Positions 16,401 through 23,628 of a stretch of 64,000 nt of DNA are shown piece by piece. Origin of the DNA: Erwinia sp. S63 (GTDB lineage: Bacteria > Pseudomonadota > Gammaproteobacteria > Enterobacterales > Enterobacteriaceae); the NCBI RefSeq assembly GCF_016625195.1, contig NZ_JACVUP010000006.1, positions 186,001 to 250,000 of the forward strand. Direction: 5' to 3'. Numbering within the stretch: position 1 is the first letter of the stretch; each line of letters opens with the position of its first letter. Below the pieces are notes generated by a model, which was not told the origin of the DNA, did no database searches, and worked only from the letters and a program-made list of their open reading frames with translations. Position numbers and translations under genes: made by a program.

Positions 16401-17240
16401 TTATTCCAGTGGTTCAAATTTCAGGCTGGAAAGCGGTTGTACGCGCTCTTCACGCACCATTTTGTATTCGGTATTCGGTCCAATCCAGGTATCCCAGATT
16501 TTGTCGATGGTGCCTTCATCGTCCATCGCTTTCAGACCACTGTTGACGCTGGCCAGCAGTGCCGGCTCATCTTTCTTCATGCCAATACCAATCGGCTCCA
16601 GCGCCATCGGCTCTTTCACCATCGCCAGCTCAATACCGTCTTTTTTCGCCTGGGCGATGGTTTTGATACCGGTCATGGTGTTGGTCACGAAGCCCACAGA
16701 TTTGTTCTGCTCCAGTGCCAGGAAAGCGGATGCCGTATCCTGGAAGGTCACCGCTTTGCCGCCTTTGATGTGGATCGACTGCTCAGACGTAGTGCCCTTA
16801 GTGGCGCTGATGCGTTTGCCTTTGAAGAAGTCCAGCGACTTATCCGCCAGAGGCGCCTTCACCACCAGCATCTCTTTAGCCACGTAGTAGGGATCGCTGA
16901 ACTGGATCTGGTTACCGCGCGTTTTGGTGTAGGCGAGGTTAGCAATCAGCACATCGGCGCGGCCGGTGGCGATCACTGCAATACGGGCTTCAACAGAGGT
17001 GGGAACCAGCGTGAGTTTGACGTTCATCTGTTTCGCCAGTGCGGTGCACAGATCAATATCCATGCCCACCAGCTGACGCGTCTTGGGATCCGGTGAAGAG
17101 AAGGGCGGCACGTCAGAATAGACTGCGCACTTAAGCTCACCGCTGGATTTGATATTCGCCATCATGTCTGCCTGCGCCGCCGAAACAGCCAGCAACGGCA
17201 GCAGTGCCAACCCAATGGTGGTAAGTCTTTTCATGGTCAT
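16401..17240 (-). CDS. Amino acid ABC transporter substrate-binding protein (SBP_bac_3)
   Basis: A 279-residue periplasmic protein with a Sec signal peptide (KRLTTIGLALLPLLAVSAAQA, cleavage after AQA). The mature part is a polar amino acid binding fold; GMDIDLCTALAKQM and the TGRADVLIANLAYTKTR region are classical. ATG 17240 is chosen because GAGGGA lies 6 bp upstream. It heads the pxpBCA operon, which directly links uptake to 5-oxoproline opening. The permeases and ATPase at 7624-9827 lack a binding protein of their own and are the likely partners, controlled by the same Nac-type promoter design. Ligand inferred to be 5-oxoproline or a related amino acid. Confidence 0.88.
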   Translation of the reverse strand: MTMKRLTTIGLALLPLLAVSAAQADMMANIKSSGELKCAVYSDVPPFSSPDPKTRQLVGMDIDLCTALAKQMNVKLTLVPTSVEARIAVIATGRADVLIANLAYTKTRGNQIQFSDPYYVAKEMLVVKAPLADKSLDFFKGKRISATKGTTSEQSIHIKGGKAVTFQDTASAFLALEQNKSVGFVTNTMTGIKTIAQAKKDGIELAMVKEPMALEPIGIGMKKDEPALLASVNSGLKAMDDEGTIDKIWDTWIGPNTEYKMVREERVQPLSSLKFEPLE

Positions 17241-17295
17241 GTGCATTCCCTCAATGGTGGATACTGCCTCGGAGCGCAAATTCTCGCTTTTCTGG

Positions 17296-17360
17296 ACTAT
17301 ATCGGCTTTGTTTTGCGGCGAAAAAGAGGGAAAGCGTGTTATGCAATAGGGAAATGATAT
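17296..17360 (-). promoter_or_regulatory. Predicted Nac-dependent promoter of the SBP-pxpBCA operon
   Basis: A Nac-type site ATA (17346-17348) N9 TAT (17358-17360) is centred 57 bp from the end of a minus-strand -10 box TATAGT (17301-17296). The centre is thus near -64 from an expected start at about 17289. No good -35 (TTTTCG) is present, as expected of an activator-dependent promoter. The arrangement is base-for-base the same distance as at 10655-10719. On the plus strand TGTTAT at 17405-17410 mirrors the box, so the DMT gene might respond too. Confidence 0.62.
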
Positions 17361-17499
17361 GACCTATGTCGATAAGTTATTTCTATTCAGGCAGAGCGAA
17401 AAAGTGTTATCCAGCGCACATTTTTCTCCCTAGTGTGAAGCGCGTTGTCCTCTCGGCAATCCTGCCGATTGCGCGTGGTAGAGAGAGAAGAGTGAGAGC

Positions 17500-18420
17500 A
17501 TGAATCCCCGATTAGGCGTGTTATTGAAGATCTTCGCTGCACTGTGCGCCACGCTGATGCTGGCCTGCGTCAAAGGTCTTAACGGTGCCGTCCCCACCGG
17601 TGAAGTGATTTTTTTCCGCAGCTTTATTGCGCTATTTCCCCTGTTAATCTGGCTGAAAGTGCAGGGTAACGTACTGGAGAATCTCAAGACACGTAATCTG
17701 TTTGGCCATTTCATTCGCGGTTTCTCCGGCACCGGCGGCATGTATTTTAACTATCTGGCGCTGGTGTATATCTCGCTGGCTGATGCCACGGCACTGAGTT
17801 ATGCCGCACCGTTGTTTACCGTGATCATGGCCGCGATGCTGTTGAAGGAGCGGGTGCGCGTGTCGCGATGGGTCGCTGTCGTGGTGGGATTGTCGGGTAT
17901 CCTGATTATGCTCTCCTCCAGCCTTGCGGCCAGTGGGGGTGTGCTGGCAGGTGGCGCCAGCAGTACCACGGCCAGCCTTGGTGTTGCCTTTGCATTGATT
18001 GCCGCACTCTGTACGGCCACCTCGAATGTGCAAATCCGCTTCCTCAACGGCATCGAAAAACCGGGCGCGATTGTGTTCTATTTCTCGGTGATGACGACAT
18101 TGATTGGTCTGGCAACGGCATTTTTCGGCTGGGTAAAACCCACCGGCTTGCAGTGGCTGCTGCTGGTGGGCTGCGGTTTGTTTGGCGGCCTGGCGCAGAT
18201 TCTCGTGACACTCAGCCTGCGCTATGCCGATGCCTCGTTGCTGGCACCGTTTGATTACACCACGCTGGTGTGGTCGATGCTGATTGGCTATCTGTTCCTT
18301 AATAGCCTGCCGGGTTCGACCACGATATTTGGCGCGTCGATTGTGGCGCTCGCCGGGATCTTTGCAGTGTGGCGGGAAAACCGGCAACGCAAGTTGGCGA
18401 TGGTGAGCAGCACGCCGTGA
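17500..18420 (+). CDS. DMT-family (EamA) transporter
   Basis: A 306-residue inner-membrane protein with two EamA repeats and about ten hydrophobic segments, typical of drug/metabolite transporters that export amino acids or other small molecules. Conserved pieces are FFRSFIALFPL in the first repeat and YADASLLAPFDYTTLVWSMLIGY in the second. AAGAGTGAGAG precedes ATG 17500. It is divergent from the SBP-pxp operon, with the Nac site at 17346-17360 between them, and could relieve amino acid excess. Substrate unknown. Confidence 0.85.
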   Translation: MNPRLGVLLKIFAALCATLMLACVKGLNGAVPTGEVIFFRSFIALFPLLIWLKVQGNVLENLKTRNLFGHFIRGFSGTGGMYFNYLALVYISLADATALSYAAPLFTVIMAAMLLKERVRVSRWVAVVVGLSGILIMLSSSLAASGGVLAGGASSTTASLGVAFALIAALCTATSNVQIRFLNGIEKPGAIVFYFSVMTTLIGLATAFFGWVKPTGLQWLLLVGCGLFGGLAQILVTLSLRYADASLLAPFDYTTLVWSMLIGYLFLNSLPGSTTIFGASIVALAGIFAVWRENRQRKLAMVSSTP

Positions 18421-18454
18421 TGCGGTGTGCTAGCCGCAGCGCAGTTTGCGAATA

Positions 18455-18479
18455 CCAGGTCGCCAAGATGGCGACCTGG
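18455..18479. terminator. Perfect 11-bp stem between convergent genes
   Basis: CCAGGTCGCCA (18455-18465) and TGGCGACCTGG (18469-18479) form a very stable hairpin with an AGA loop. It lacks a T-run on either side. It lies between the DMT transporter (ends 18420) and the RraA-like gene (ends 18500), so a bidirectional terminator is the simplest reading. Confidence 0.55.
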
Positions 18480-18499
18480 ATAACACAGCGCTCATGCGC

Positions 18500-19195
18500 T
18501 TACCGATATACATCATCGATAATTTCTACCTGCTTGTTTTGCAGCGCTTCTGCCAGCCAACCGCGTTCCAGCGAGCCGGTTTTCGCCAGCTCAAAGTTAT
18601 GCTCATCAACGATTAAGTAAGCTTGTGCTGCTTCGAGAATTCGCGCCGCATCCTGGCGTGGAATCACAATCACGCCGTCGGCATCGCCTAAAACGATATC
18701 GCCAGGTGAAACGTGAATTTTACCGCAGGCAATCGGCACGTTGATTTCGCCTGGGCCATCTTTAAAAGGGCCACCTGGCGTATGCCCGGCGGCATAAATC
18801 GGGAAATCCATGCGAGATAAGCCCTCAATATCACGAACCGGGCCATCCAGCACAATGCCTTCCATACCGCGCTGTCTGGCATAAGTGGCCATTACTTCAC
18901 CCATCAGCGATTGGCTACGATCGCCCTCATTCGACAAGATGATCACATCGTTCGGGCCAGCCATATCCAATGCTTTGTGCAGCATCAGGTTATCACCAGA
19001 GCGCGCTTTCACCGTCACCGCCAGGCCACACATGATGGGGGCTTTGGGCGCCGTTTTCAGGCTGATCTCTGCCGATAGCGCGGGCAAGCGACTCATGCAG
19101 TCGGCCACTACCGCAGCGGGTAAACGGCGGAACGCTTCCAGTAACGGCTCGGCATCGGATGGGCGGCGTAAATAAATACGATTTCCGGCGGTCAT
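18500..19195 (-). CDS. RraA-like protein (HMG/CHA aldolase family)
   Basis: A 231-residue member of the RraA/4-hydroxy-4-methyl-2-oxoglutarate (HMG)/4-carboxy-4-hydroxy-2-oxoadipate (CHA) aldolase fold. Family marks are AVTVKARSGDN, the block EGIVLDGPVRDI (with the Arg and Asp used for substrate and metal binding), and PGDIVLGDADGVIVIP. Such proteins are either class II pyruvate aldolases or regulators of RNase E; at 231 residues and outside the rraA context the aldolase role is more likely. GGAGA precedes ATG 19195. It may work with the SDR at 19525-20349, which lies upstream on the same strand across a 329-bp gap. Confidence 0.83.
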   Translation of the reverse strand: MTAGNRIYLRRPSDAEPLLEAFRRLPAAVVADCMSRLPALSAEISLKTAPKAPIMCGLAVTVKARSGDNLMLHKALDMAGPNDVIILSNEGDRSQSLMGEVMATYARQRGMEGIVLDGPVRDIEGLSRMDFPIYAAGHTPGGPFKDGPGEINVPIACGKIHVSPGDIVLGDADGVIVIPRQDAARILEAAQAYLIVDEHNFELAKTGSLERGWLAEALQNKQVEIIDDVYR

Positions 19196-19524
19196 TTTAT
19201 TTCTCCTGTCAGGGTTATTAACTTGTAATCGATAAAGGATGACCAGCGAATCTCGCCGGTTAATAAATTTAACTTTATTTTTAAATGACCATGTGATGAA
19301 TGACTTTCTGAATTAAGGAGAGTGTAAAGGATTAGTGGTGTGTTACGAATGCGTTGTTACAGCTAACAAAATCAGGATCACGAAATAATATTTACACCGT
19401 GTTTAACTTGCTGATTAATAATTTTATTGGATATGGTTATGGCTAGATATATTTAAAGTATGGCCAAGTGTATTGCATATTTGATATTTAACCCGCCGAA
19501 GGAGGTATTCGGCGGGAAAATCAA
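19196..19524. other. AT-rich intergenic region with a stem-loop
   Basis: No credible gene is seen in this 329-bp stretch. It must hold the promoter of the RraA-like gene in its left part. Near the right end CCCGCCGAA (19492-19500)/TTCGGCGGG (19508-19516) form a 9-bp stem that would terminate the SDR transcript; on the minus strand it is followed by TTAAAT. Confidence 0.55.
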
Positions 19525-20349
19525 TCAGGGTTTCAAATCACCGTACCAATAAGATGCCGTCACGCCGCCATCCATCAGAAAATCACTGCCGCTAATGTAG
19601 CCGCCTTCTGGTCCCATTATGAGAGCCGCCAGCGCTGCAACTTCGTCGGCGGTGCCGCCGCGACCGACGGGTGATTTTGCCAGCATATTGCGATAGCCCG
19701 CGCCGCGTGGGCCATTCAGTTCATCATTCGCTAAGGGGGTAAAGATGATGCCGGGGCTGATGCTGTTGACGCGCGCGCCACGCTGGCCCCATTTCGTCGC
19801 TTCGGCCATCACTCGCAGAGCATTGCCGCGTTTGGCATATTGATAGGCCAGCAGAGGATCGGTGAAAGCGGTGTTCTGCAAAAATGACAGGCTGAGCAAA
19901 TCCTCTGTTGGCGTGATGGCTAGCGCTTCGTTTTGTTCAACCGTGAGCGCAGGCAGTCGATGTCCGGATTGCGAGGCAATCACGATTCCGCAACCGCCTG
20001 ACGCCATGTGCGGACCGAACTCTTCCAGCACCACGGCAGTACCGTAAAGATCGACTTGTAAAATGGTGGCGGGGCTGGCTTGAGAAGGCGAGACTCCAGC
20101 CGAGTGAATCACACCTTTGATAACACCTAGCGCAGTGGCCTGCTGCACCAGATGTTGAATCGATTGGCGCGAACTGACATCGACCTGGCTGGTTTCTACC
20201 GTAAAGCCGGCATCACGTAAGGTTTGTGCGGCAGCCGCACAATTTCTCGCATTGAGGTCCGCCAGCAGCACAGTTTTGCCCTGACTTACGCGACGCGCGA
20301 TGGCTTGTCCAATCGCACCTGCGCCAATAACCACCATAATCTCTTTCAT
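19525..20349 (-). CDS. Short-chain dehydrogenase/reductase
   Basis: A 274-residue SDR whose nucleotide motif is VIGAGAIGQAIA, that is G-A-G-A-I-G rather than the common TGxxxGIG. The catalytic region has Ser in SQSGH and the tyrosine block YQYAKRGNALR, then NSISPGIIFTPL and a C-terminal GSDFLMDGG. This resembles the YohF/'SDR family oxidoreductase' group with an atypical first motif. GGAAAG precedes ATG 20349; the longer frame from 20385 lacks a ribosome site. It is oriented toward the RraA-like gene. Substrate unknown. Confidence 0.82.
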   Translation of the reverse strand: MKEIMVVIGAGAIGQAIARRVSQGKTVLLADLNARNCAAAAQTLRDAGFTVETSQVDVSSRQSIQHLVQQATALGVIKGVIHSAGVSPSQASPATILQVDLYGTAVVLEEFGPHMASGGCGIVIASQSGHRLPALTVEQNEALAITPTEDLLSLSFLQNTAFTDPLLAYQYAKRGNALRVMAEATKWGQRGARVNSISPGIIFTPLANDELNGPRGAGYRNMLAKSPVGRGGTADEVAALAALIMGPEGGYISGSDFLMDGGVTASYWYGDLKP

Positions 20350-20633
20350 TGTACTTTCCGCCTTGAGGAATGACTGATGCGGCAAGCATAGCGGGGAAGG
20401 CCACTGATGACTGTAGGGGCAATTGGCATGAGCTTATGAATGCTGCTCATGGGTTCTGAGCTTTAGGGGCGGTACCTATGACTCACTGCACTTTGCAGGC
20501 TGTTTGCAGTTTTATTCGCGATGTATCTCAGTTCAACTTTATTTCCACCTCACTTAACCGTTCTGGTATTGAAAACGGATATGTTTCAAATATAACTTCT
20601 GGTTTATACCGACGAATAGGAGGTCAATACCCT

Positions 20634-20933
20634 ATGCCTAAACTTGAAGAACTCATTGCACAGCGATCTCATGAGTCACAGAAGAAAATTGAGGTTAAAG
20701 TTGCGGGAATAATTATTGGTGTTCAGTTGCGTCACTTACGTGAAGAGCTGGGGCATTCGCAAGTACAGCTAGCTGAGAAAATGGGCGTTTCACCGTCAGC
20801 CATAGCGGCAATGGAAGCCCGAGGCGATGAGATAAAACTCTCCAGCCTGAAAAAGTATGTTGAGGCATTAGGCGGGAAGCTGAGCTTGAACGTTGAACTA
20901 CCAACGGGCGATGAGCTCACTTTTCTACTTTAA
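20634..20933 (+). CDS. HigA-type XRE antitoxin (orphan)
   Basis: A 99-residue protein. An N-terminal helical part (PKLEELIAQRSHESQKKIE) is followed by an XRE helix-turn-helix (residues about 43-65, VQLAEKMGVSPSAIAAMEARG) and a C-terminal LPTGDELTF strand. This matches the family of antitoxins paired with Gp49-like HigB/RelE toxins. AGGAGGT sits 9 bp before ATG 20634. No toxin frame is visible upstream in 20450-20633 or downstream, so it looks orphaned or is the remnant of a pair. Two GTCCTCA-N4-GGGAC dyads lie 60-115 bp downstream, beside the ICE junction. Confidence 0.72.
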   Translation: MPKLEELIAQRSHESQKKIEVKVAGIIIGVQLRHLREELGHSQVQLAEKMGVSPSAIAAMEARGDEIKLSSLKKYVEALGGKLSLNVELPTGDELTFLL

Positions 20934-20993
20934 GCAATACGGCCATTTGAGCTGAGCAGGCGAGAGGTATGTGATTCGAATATTCTGCGTAAT

Positions 20994-21049
20994 GTCCTCA
21001 ATTTGGGACTTATCGCGCCGTTTGATGGATTAAGTCCTCAGGATGGGAC
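20994..21049. repeat. Two direct copies of a GTCCTCA-N4-GGGAC dyad
   Basis: The first copy is GTCCTCA (20994-21000) with GGGAC (21005-21009); the second is GTCCTCA (21034-21040) with GGGAC (21045-21049), exactly 40 bp apart. Each contains a GTCC/GGAC dyad. They look like tandem operators of the sort bound by HigA-type antitoxins, but they lie downstream of the antitoxin gene. Confidence 0.5.
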
Positions 21050-21114
21050 ATAACATTTTGTGTCAGTCTGGAGTGTTAGTGAGTAATGACAAAAACGACA
21101 AACGCAGAAAAGCA

Positions 21115-21139
21115 AAAACCCAGCCATAAGCTGGGTTTT
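21115..21139 (-). terminator. Former tRNA-Phe terminator
   Basis: A perfect 10-bp stem AAAACCCAGC (21115-21124)/GCTGGGTTTT (21130-21139) reads on the minus strand as a hairpin ending in a T-run, 9 bp beyond the tRNA-Phe CCA end. It is the terminator that belonged to the tRNA gene before the ICE inserted. Confidence 0.85.
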
Positions 21140-21147
21140 CAGAATGT

Positions 21148-21197
21148 TGGTGCCCGGACGCGGAATCGAACCACGGACACGGGGATTTTCAATCCCC
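21148..21197 (-). other. ICE attachment site: 3' 50 nt of tRNA-Phe
   Basis: On the minus strand this is the 3' half of tRNA-Phe: the anticodon arm GGGGATTGAAAATCCCC (GAA anticodon), variable loop GTGTC, T arm, acceptor strand TCCGGGC and ACCA. It differs from the E. coli gene at two bases that pair with each other in the T stem (T-A changed to G-C), so it derives from a functional host allele. The D arm and 5' acceptor are missing. This is the displaced att copy left by an ICE that integrated at the 3' end of tRNA-Phe, as SPI-7 does. The intact gene should lie at the far end of the ICE. Confidence 0.88.
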
Positions 21198-21203
21198 GTG
21201 TCC
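21175..21203. repeat. Perfect palindrome across the att crossover region
   Basis: GGACACGGGGATT (21175-21187) and AATCCCCGTGTCC (21191-21203) are perfect reverse complements around TTC. A normal tRNA-Phe gives only the inner 7-bp anticodon stem; the six outer bases at 21198-21203 come from the ICE and extend the symmetry. This is a likely core or arm site for the tyrosine integrase. Confidence 0.7.
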
Positions 21204-21246
21204 GGTTGTTAACGATATGGTCTTTTTGTTGCTAGATTGCTAATCG

Positions 21247-21267
21247 CACCTGAATCAATTTCAGGTG
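21247..21267. promoter_or_regulatory. Inverted repeat overlapping the parA translation start region
   Basis: CACCTGAA (21247-21254) and TTCAGGTG (21260-21267) are perfect reverse complements with a TCAAT spacer. The right arm contains the AGGTG ribosome site for ATG 21274. It could be a ParA/ParB operator or an RNA hairpin that hides the ribosome site. Confidence 0.55.
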
Positions 21268-21273
21268 TATCAA

Positions 21274-22188
21274 ATGCATTCAAAATCAGAGCGTTATCAA
21301 GGGCAAGGCTTTAAGCCCAAAATTTTACCTGTTGTTTCAACCAAAGGTGGTGAAGGTAAATCTACCCAGACCGCTAATCTGGGTGGTTTTCTTGCCGATG
21401 CAGGCATAAAAACTCTCATCATTGACGGCGATCATGCCCAGCCTACCGCCAGTAGTATTTATCCCTTGGAGTATGAAGCTCCATGCGGCCTCTACGAATT
21501 GCTAATGCAAACTGTTGACCTGTCCCGGGCCGAAAATATTATTTCACGCACCGCGCTCGATAACCTCGATGTCATTGTATCCAACGATCCGCGTAACCTC
21601 TTACCCACTTACATGCTCAATGTTGCAGATGGGCGCGTACGTCTGCGCAATGCATTGTCAAATCCAGTGTTCAGCCAATATGACGTCATTCTGATTGATT
21701 CACAGGGGTCACGTTCGGTGATGTCGGAACTGATTATTCTGGCCGCTACCGGGGAAATGATCGGTTTGGTCAAACCGGTACTACCTGATGTGCGGGAGTT
21801 TATGCGAGGAACTGTTGCTCTGATGGAAGAACTGCTTCCGTACATGGCCTTTGGTATCAACCTTCCTCATATACGTATGCTGGTCAACTGTATGGATTAT
21901 ACGCTCCTTGCTAAAACCACGGTTGAACAGGCCGAGGGCATCATACTGAGCGGTGATTACAGTCAGCATGCAAATAAGATAATTATCAATATGCTCCAGA
22001 CCCGTATTTATGATCTGGACGTTTACAAGCAGGGGCATGCGGTCGGTCAGCCTGTTCACCGCCTGGAGAAAAAAACCTCCCGCAAGAGCGATTCAGCTTT
22101 TGATTCTATGTACAAACTCGCCTGCGAACTTTTCCCGGAGTGGAAGCAGCGTTTCGACGTGCTTGCTTTAGAAGGGGATGCAAAATGA
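21274..22188 (+). CDS. parA: ParA-family ATPase (Soj-like) of the ICE
   Basis: A 304-residue partition ATPase with the deviant Walker A KGGEGKST (24-31), then ANLGGFLADAG and LIIDGDHAQPTAS. It acts with the ParB-like protein at 23625 to maintain the excised circular ICE; the PAPI-1 equivalent Soj is known to be needed for stability. It is the first gene from the att end, the standard place in SPI-7-class elements. ATG 21274 follows CAGGTG; an upstream in-frame GTG at 21265 lies within the inverted repeat and is less likely. Confidence 0.9.
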   Translation: MHSKSERYQGQGFKPKILPVVSTKGGEGKSTQTANLGGFLADAGIKTLIIDGDHAQPTASSIYPLEYEAPCGLYELLMQTVDLSRAENIISRTALDNLDVIVSNDPRNLLPTYMLNVADGRVRLRNALSNPVFSQYDVILIDSQGSRSVMSELIILAATGEMIGLVKPVLPDVREFMRGTVALMEELLPYMAFGINLPHIRMLVNCMDYTLLAKTTVEQAEGIILSGDYSQHANKIIINMLQTRIYDLDVYKQGHAVGQPVHRLEKKTSRKSDSAFDSMYKLACELFPEWKQRFDVLALEGDAK

Positions 22189-22271
22189 TGCTTCCCCCAA
22201 ATTTCCTGTTTTTAGAGAGTCTGAACCGACCCACGGAAACGCGCTTTCTTAGTGGAGGTGCGTATGTCTGA
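22185..22271 (+). CDS. Possible 28-residue micro-ORF linking parA and dnaB
   Basis: An ATG in ATGATG overlaps the parA stop (22186-22188). The frame ends with TGA at 22269-22271, just inside the dnaB start region (ATG 22264), and reads MMLPPNFLFLESLN at its beginning. It could serve translational coupling between parA and dnaB across the 75-bp gap. There is no independent evidence of function. Confidence 0.25.
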   Translation: MMLPPNFLFLESLNRPTETRFLSGGAYV

Positions 22272-23628
22272 CAACCGCAGAAATATCCCTGGTATTTATT
22301 CACCTGATGCCGAGCAGTCTGTCATCGGTGGCCTGATGCTGGATAACGATCGCTGGAATGACGTCGCACTCCTTCTTAACGCTGATGATTTCTTTCTTAA
22401 GGTTCATAAGGCTATCTTTCAGGAAATGACCCGGCTGATCACAGCCGGTAAACCACTTGACCTGATTACGCTTTCTGAAAGCATTGAACGTCGCGGTAAA
22501 GACGCCCTTGAGCAACTGGGGGGATTCGCTTACCTGGCTGAGCTTGCAAAAAATACGCCGAGTGCGGCAAACATCGTTGCCTACAGTGAGATAGTGGCCA
22601 GAAACAGCCGGGGCCGGCAGCTGGCGGCCATCGGTGCTGAGATCACCGAATCCGTCAAAATGCCCGGTACGGATATCGAAAGACTGATGGAAACCGCCGA
22701 GCAGAAAATAACACGCCTGGCTGAACGTGCTGAGCCTGAACAGGCCGTGACGCTGATTGATGGCATGGAAAAGCTACTGACGGAGCTGGAGCGTCGATGC
22801 AATGTGCCTGATGGTATTACCGGCACGCCTACCGGATTTGATGAATTTGATGCTATGACCAGCGGCCTGCAACCCGGTGATCTTGTGCTAATCGCGGCCC
22901 GTCCATCAATGGGGAAAACGGCTTTTCTGATCAATCTGTTGCTCAATTCACTACTTAAAAAAGCCGGTTCAATGGGGCAGTTTTACAGTCTTGAGCAGCC
23001 TGTTGAACAAATCCTGATGCGCATGGTTGCTTCTCTTGGCAGTGTTGATCTCACGCACCTCAAAAGCGGGCTGATGGATGACGAAGACTGGGCCAGGGTA
23101 TCCGGTGCCTATTCCATGATGACAGAAGATTTTAACAATCGCCTCATTATTGATGATACGGGTTCACTCACCCCGGCTATGCTGCGTATCCGCGCCCGTC
23201 GAAATGCGCGCCGTTATGGTCATCCTTCAATTATCGGGCTTGATTATCTGCAGCTAATGCGCTGTCCGGATCAGGAGAACCGCACGCAGGAAATCGCCGA
23301 GATATCTCGTTCCCTGAAAGCGCTGGCCAAAGAGATGGGGTGCCCGGTTGTTGCACTTTCTCAACTTAACCGACAGCTGGAAAGCCGAGCCGATAAACGG
23401 CCAAATAATGGTGACCTGCGTGATTCCGGCGCGCTGGAACAGGATGCTGACGTTATCGTCTTTATCTACCGTGATGAGGTCTATCACGAGAACACCGAAG
23501 ATAAAGGTGTTGCTGAAATCATCATCAGTAAACAACGTCAGGGTCCAACAGGGACCATCCGCCTGCAGTATGAAGGCCGGTTTACCCGCTTTAATGCCCT
23601 AAACAGCCCGGCGGGGAGGTCAGAATGA
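22264..23628 (+). CDS. dnaB: DnaB-family replicative helicase of the ICE
   Basis: A 454-residue hexameric helicase. It has the N-terminal DnaB domain (SPDAEQSVIGGLMLDNDRW, residues 13-31), the Walker A ARPSMGKTA (212-220), Walker B LIIDDTG followed by GLDYLQLM, and a C-terminal QRQGPTG finger motif. It unwinds DNA for ICE replication, probably loaded by the STY4528-type initiator. GGAGGT precedes ATG 22264; a GTG at 22252 is in frame but less likely. The stop overlaps the parB start (ATGA, 23625-23628). Confidence 0.92.
   Translation: MSDNRRNIPGIYSPDAEQSVIGGLMLDNDRWNDVALLLNADDFFLKVHKAIFQEMTRLITAGKPLDLITLSESIERRGKDALEQLGGFAYLAELAKNTPSAANIVAYSEIVARNSRGRQLAAIGAEITESVKMPGTDIERLMETAEQKITRLAERAEPEQAVTLIDGMEKLLTELERRCNVPDGITGTPTGFDEFDAMTSGLQPGDLVLIAARPSMGKTAFLINLLLNSLLKKAGSMGQFYSLEQPVEQILMRMVASLGSVDLTHLKSGLMDDEDWARVSGAYSMMTEDFNNRLIIDDTGSLTPAMLRIRARRNARRYGHPSIIGLDYLQLMRCPDQENRTQEIAEISRSLKALAKEMGCPVVALSQLNRQLESRADKRPNNGDLRDSGALEQDADVIVFIYRDEVYHENTEDKGVAEIIISKQRQGPTGTIRLQYEGRFTRFNALNSPAGRSE

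Noticed and set aside
20478..20633. N-terminal extension of the antitoxin or a HigB-like toxin remnant
   Set aside because: The region has no toxin-like motif in any frame I read, and AGGAGGT at 20618-20624 clearly serves ATG 20634.
21169..21203. Functional tRNA gene at the ICE border
   Set aside because: The D arm and 5' acceptor strand are missing; only the 3' 50 nt remain, so it is an att remnant.
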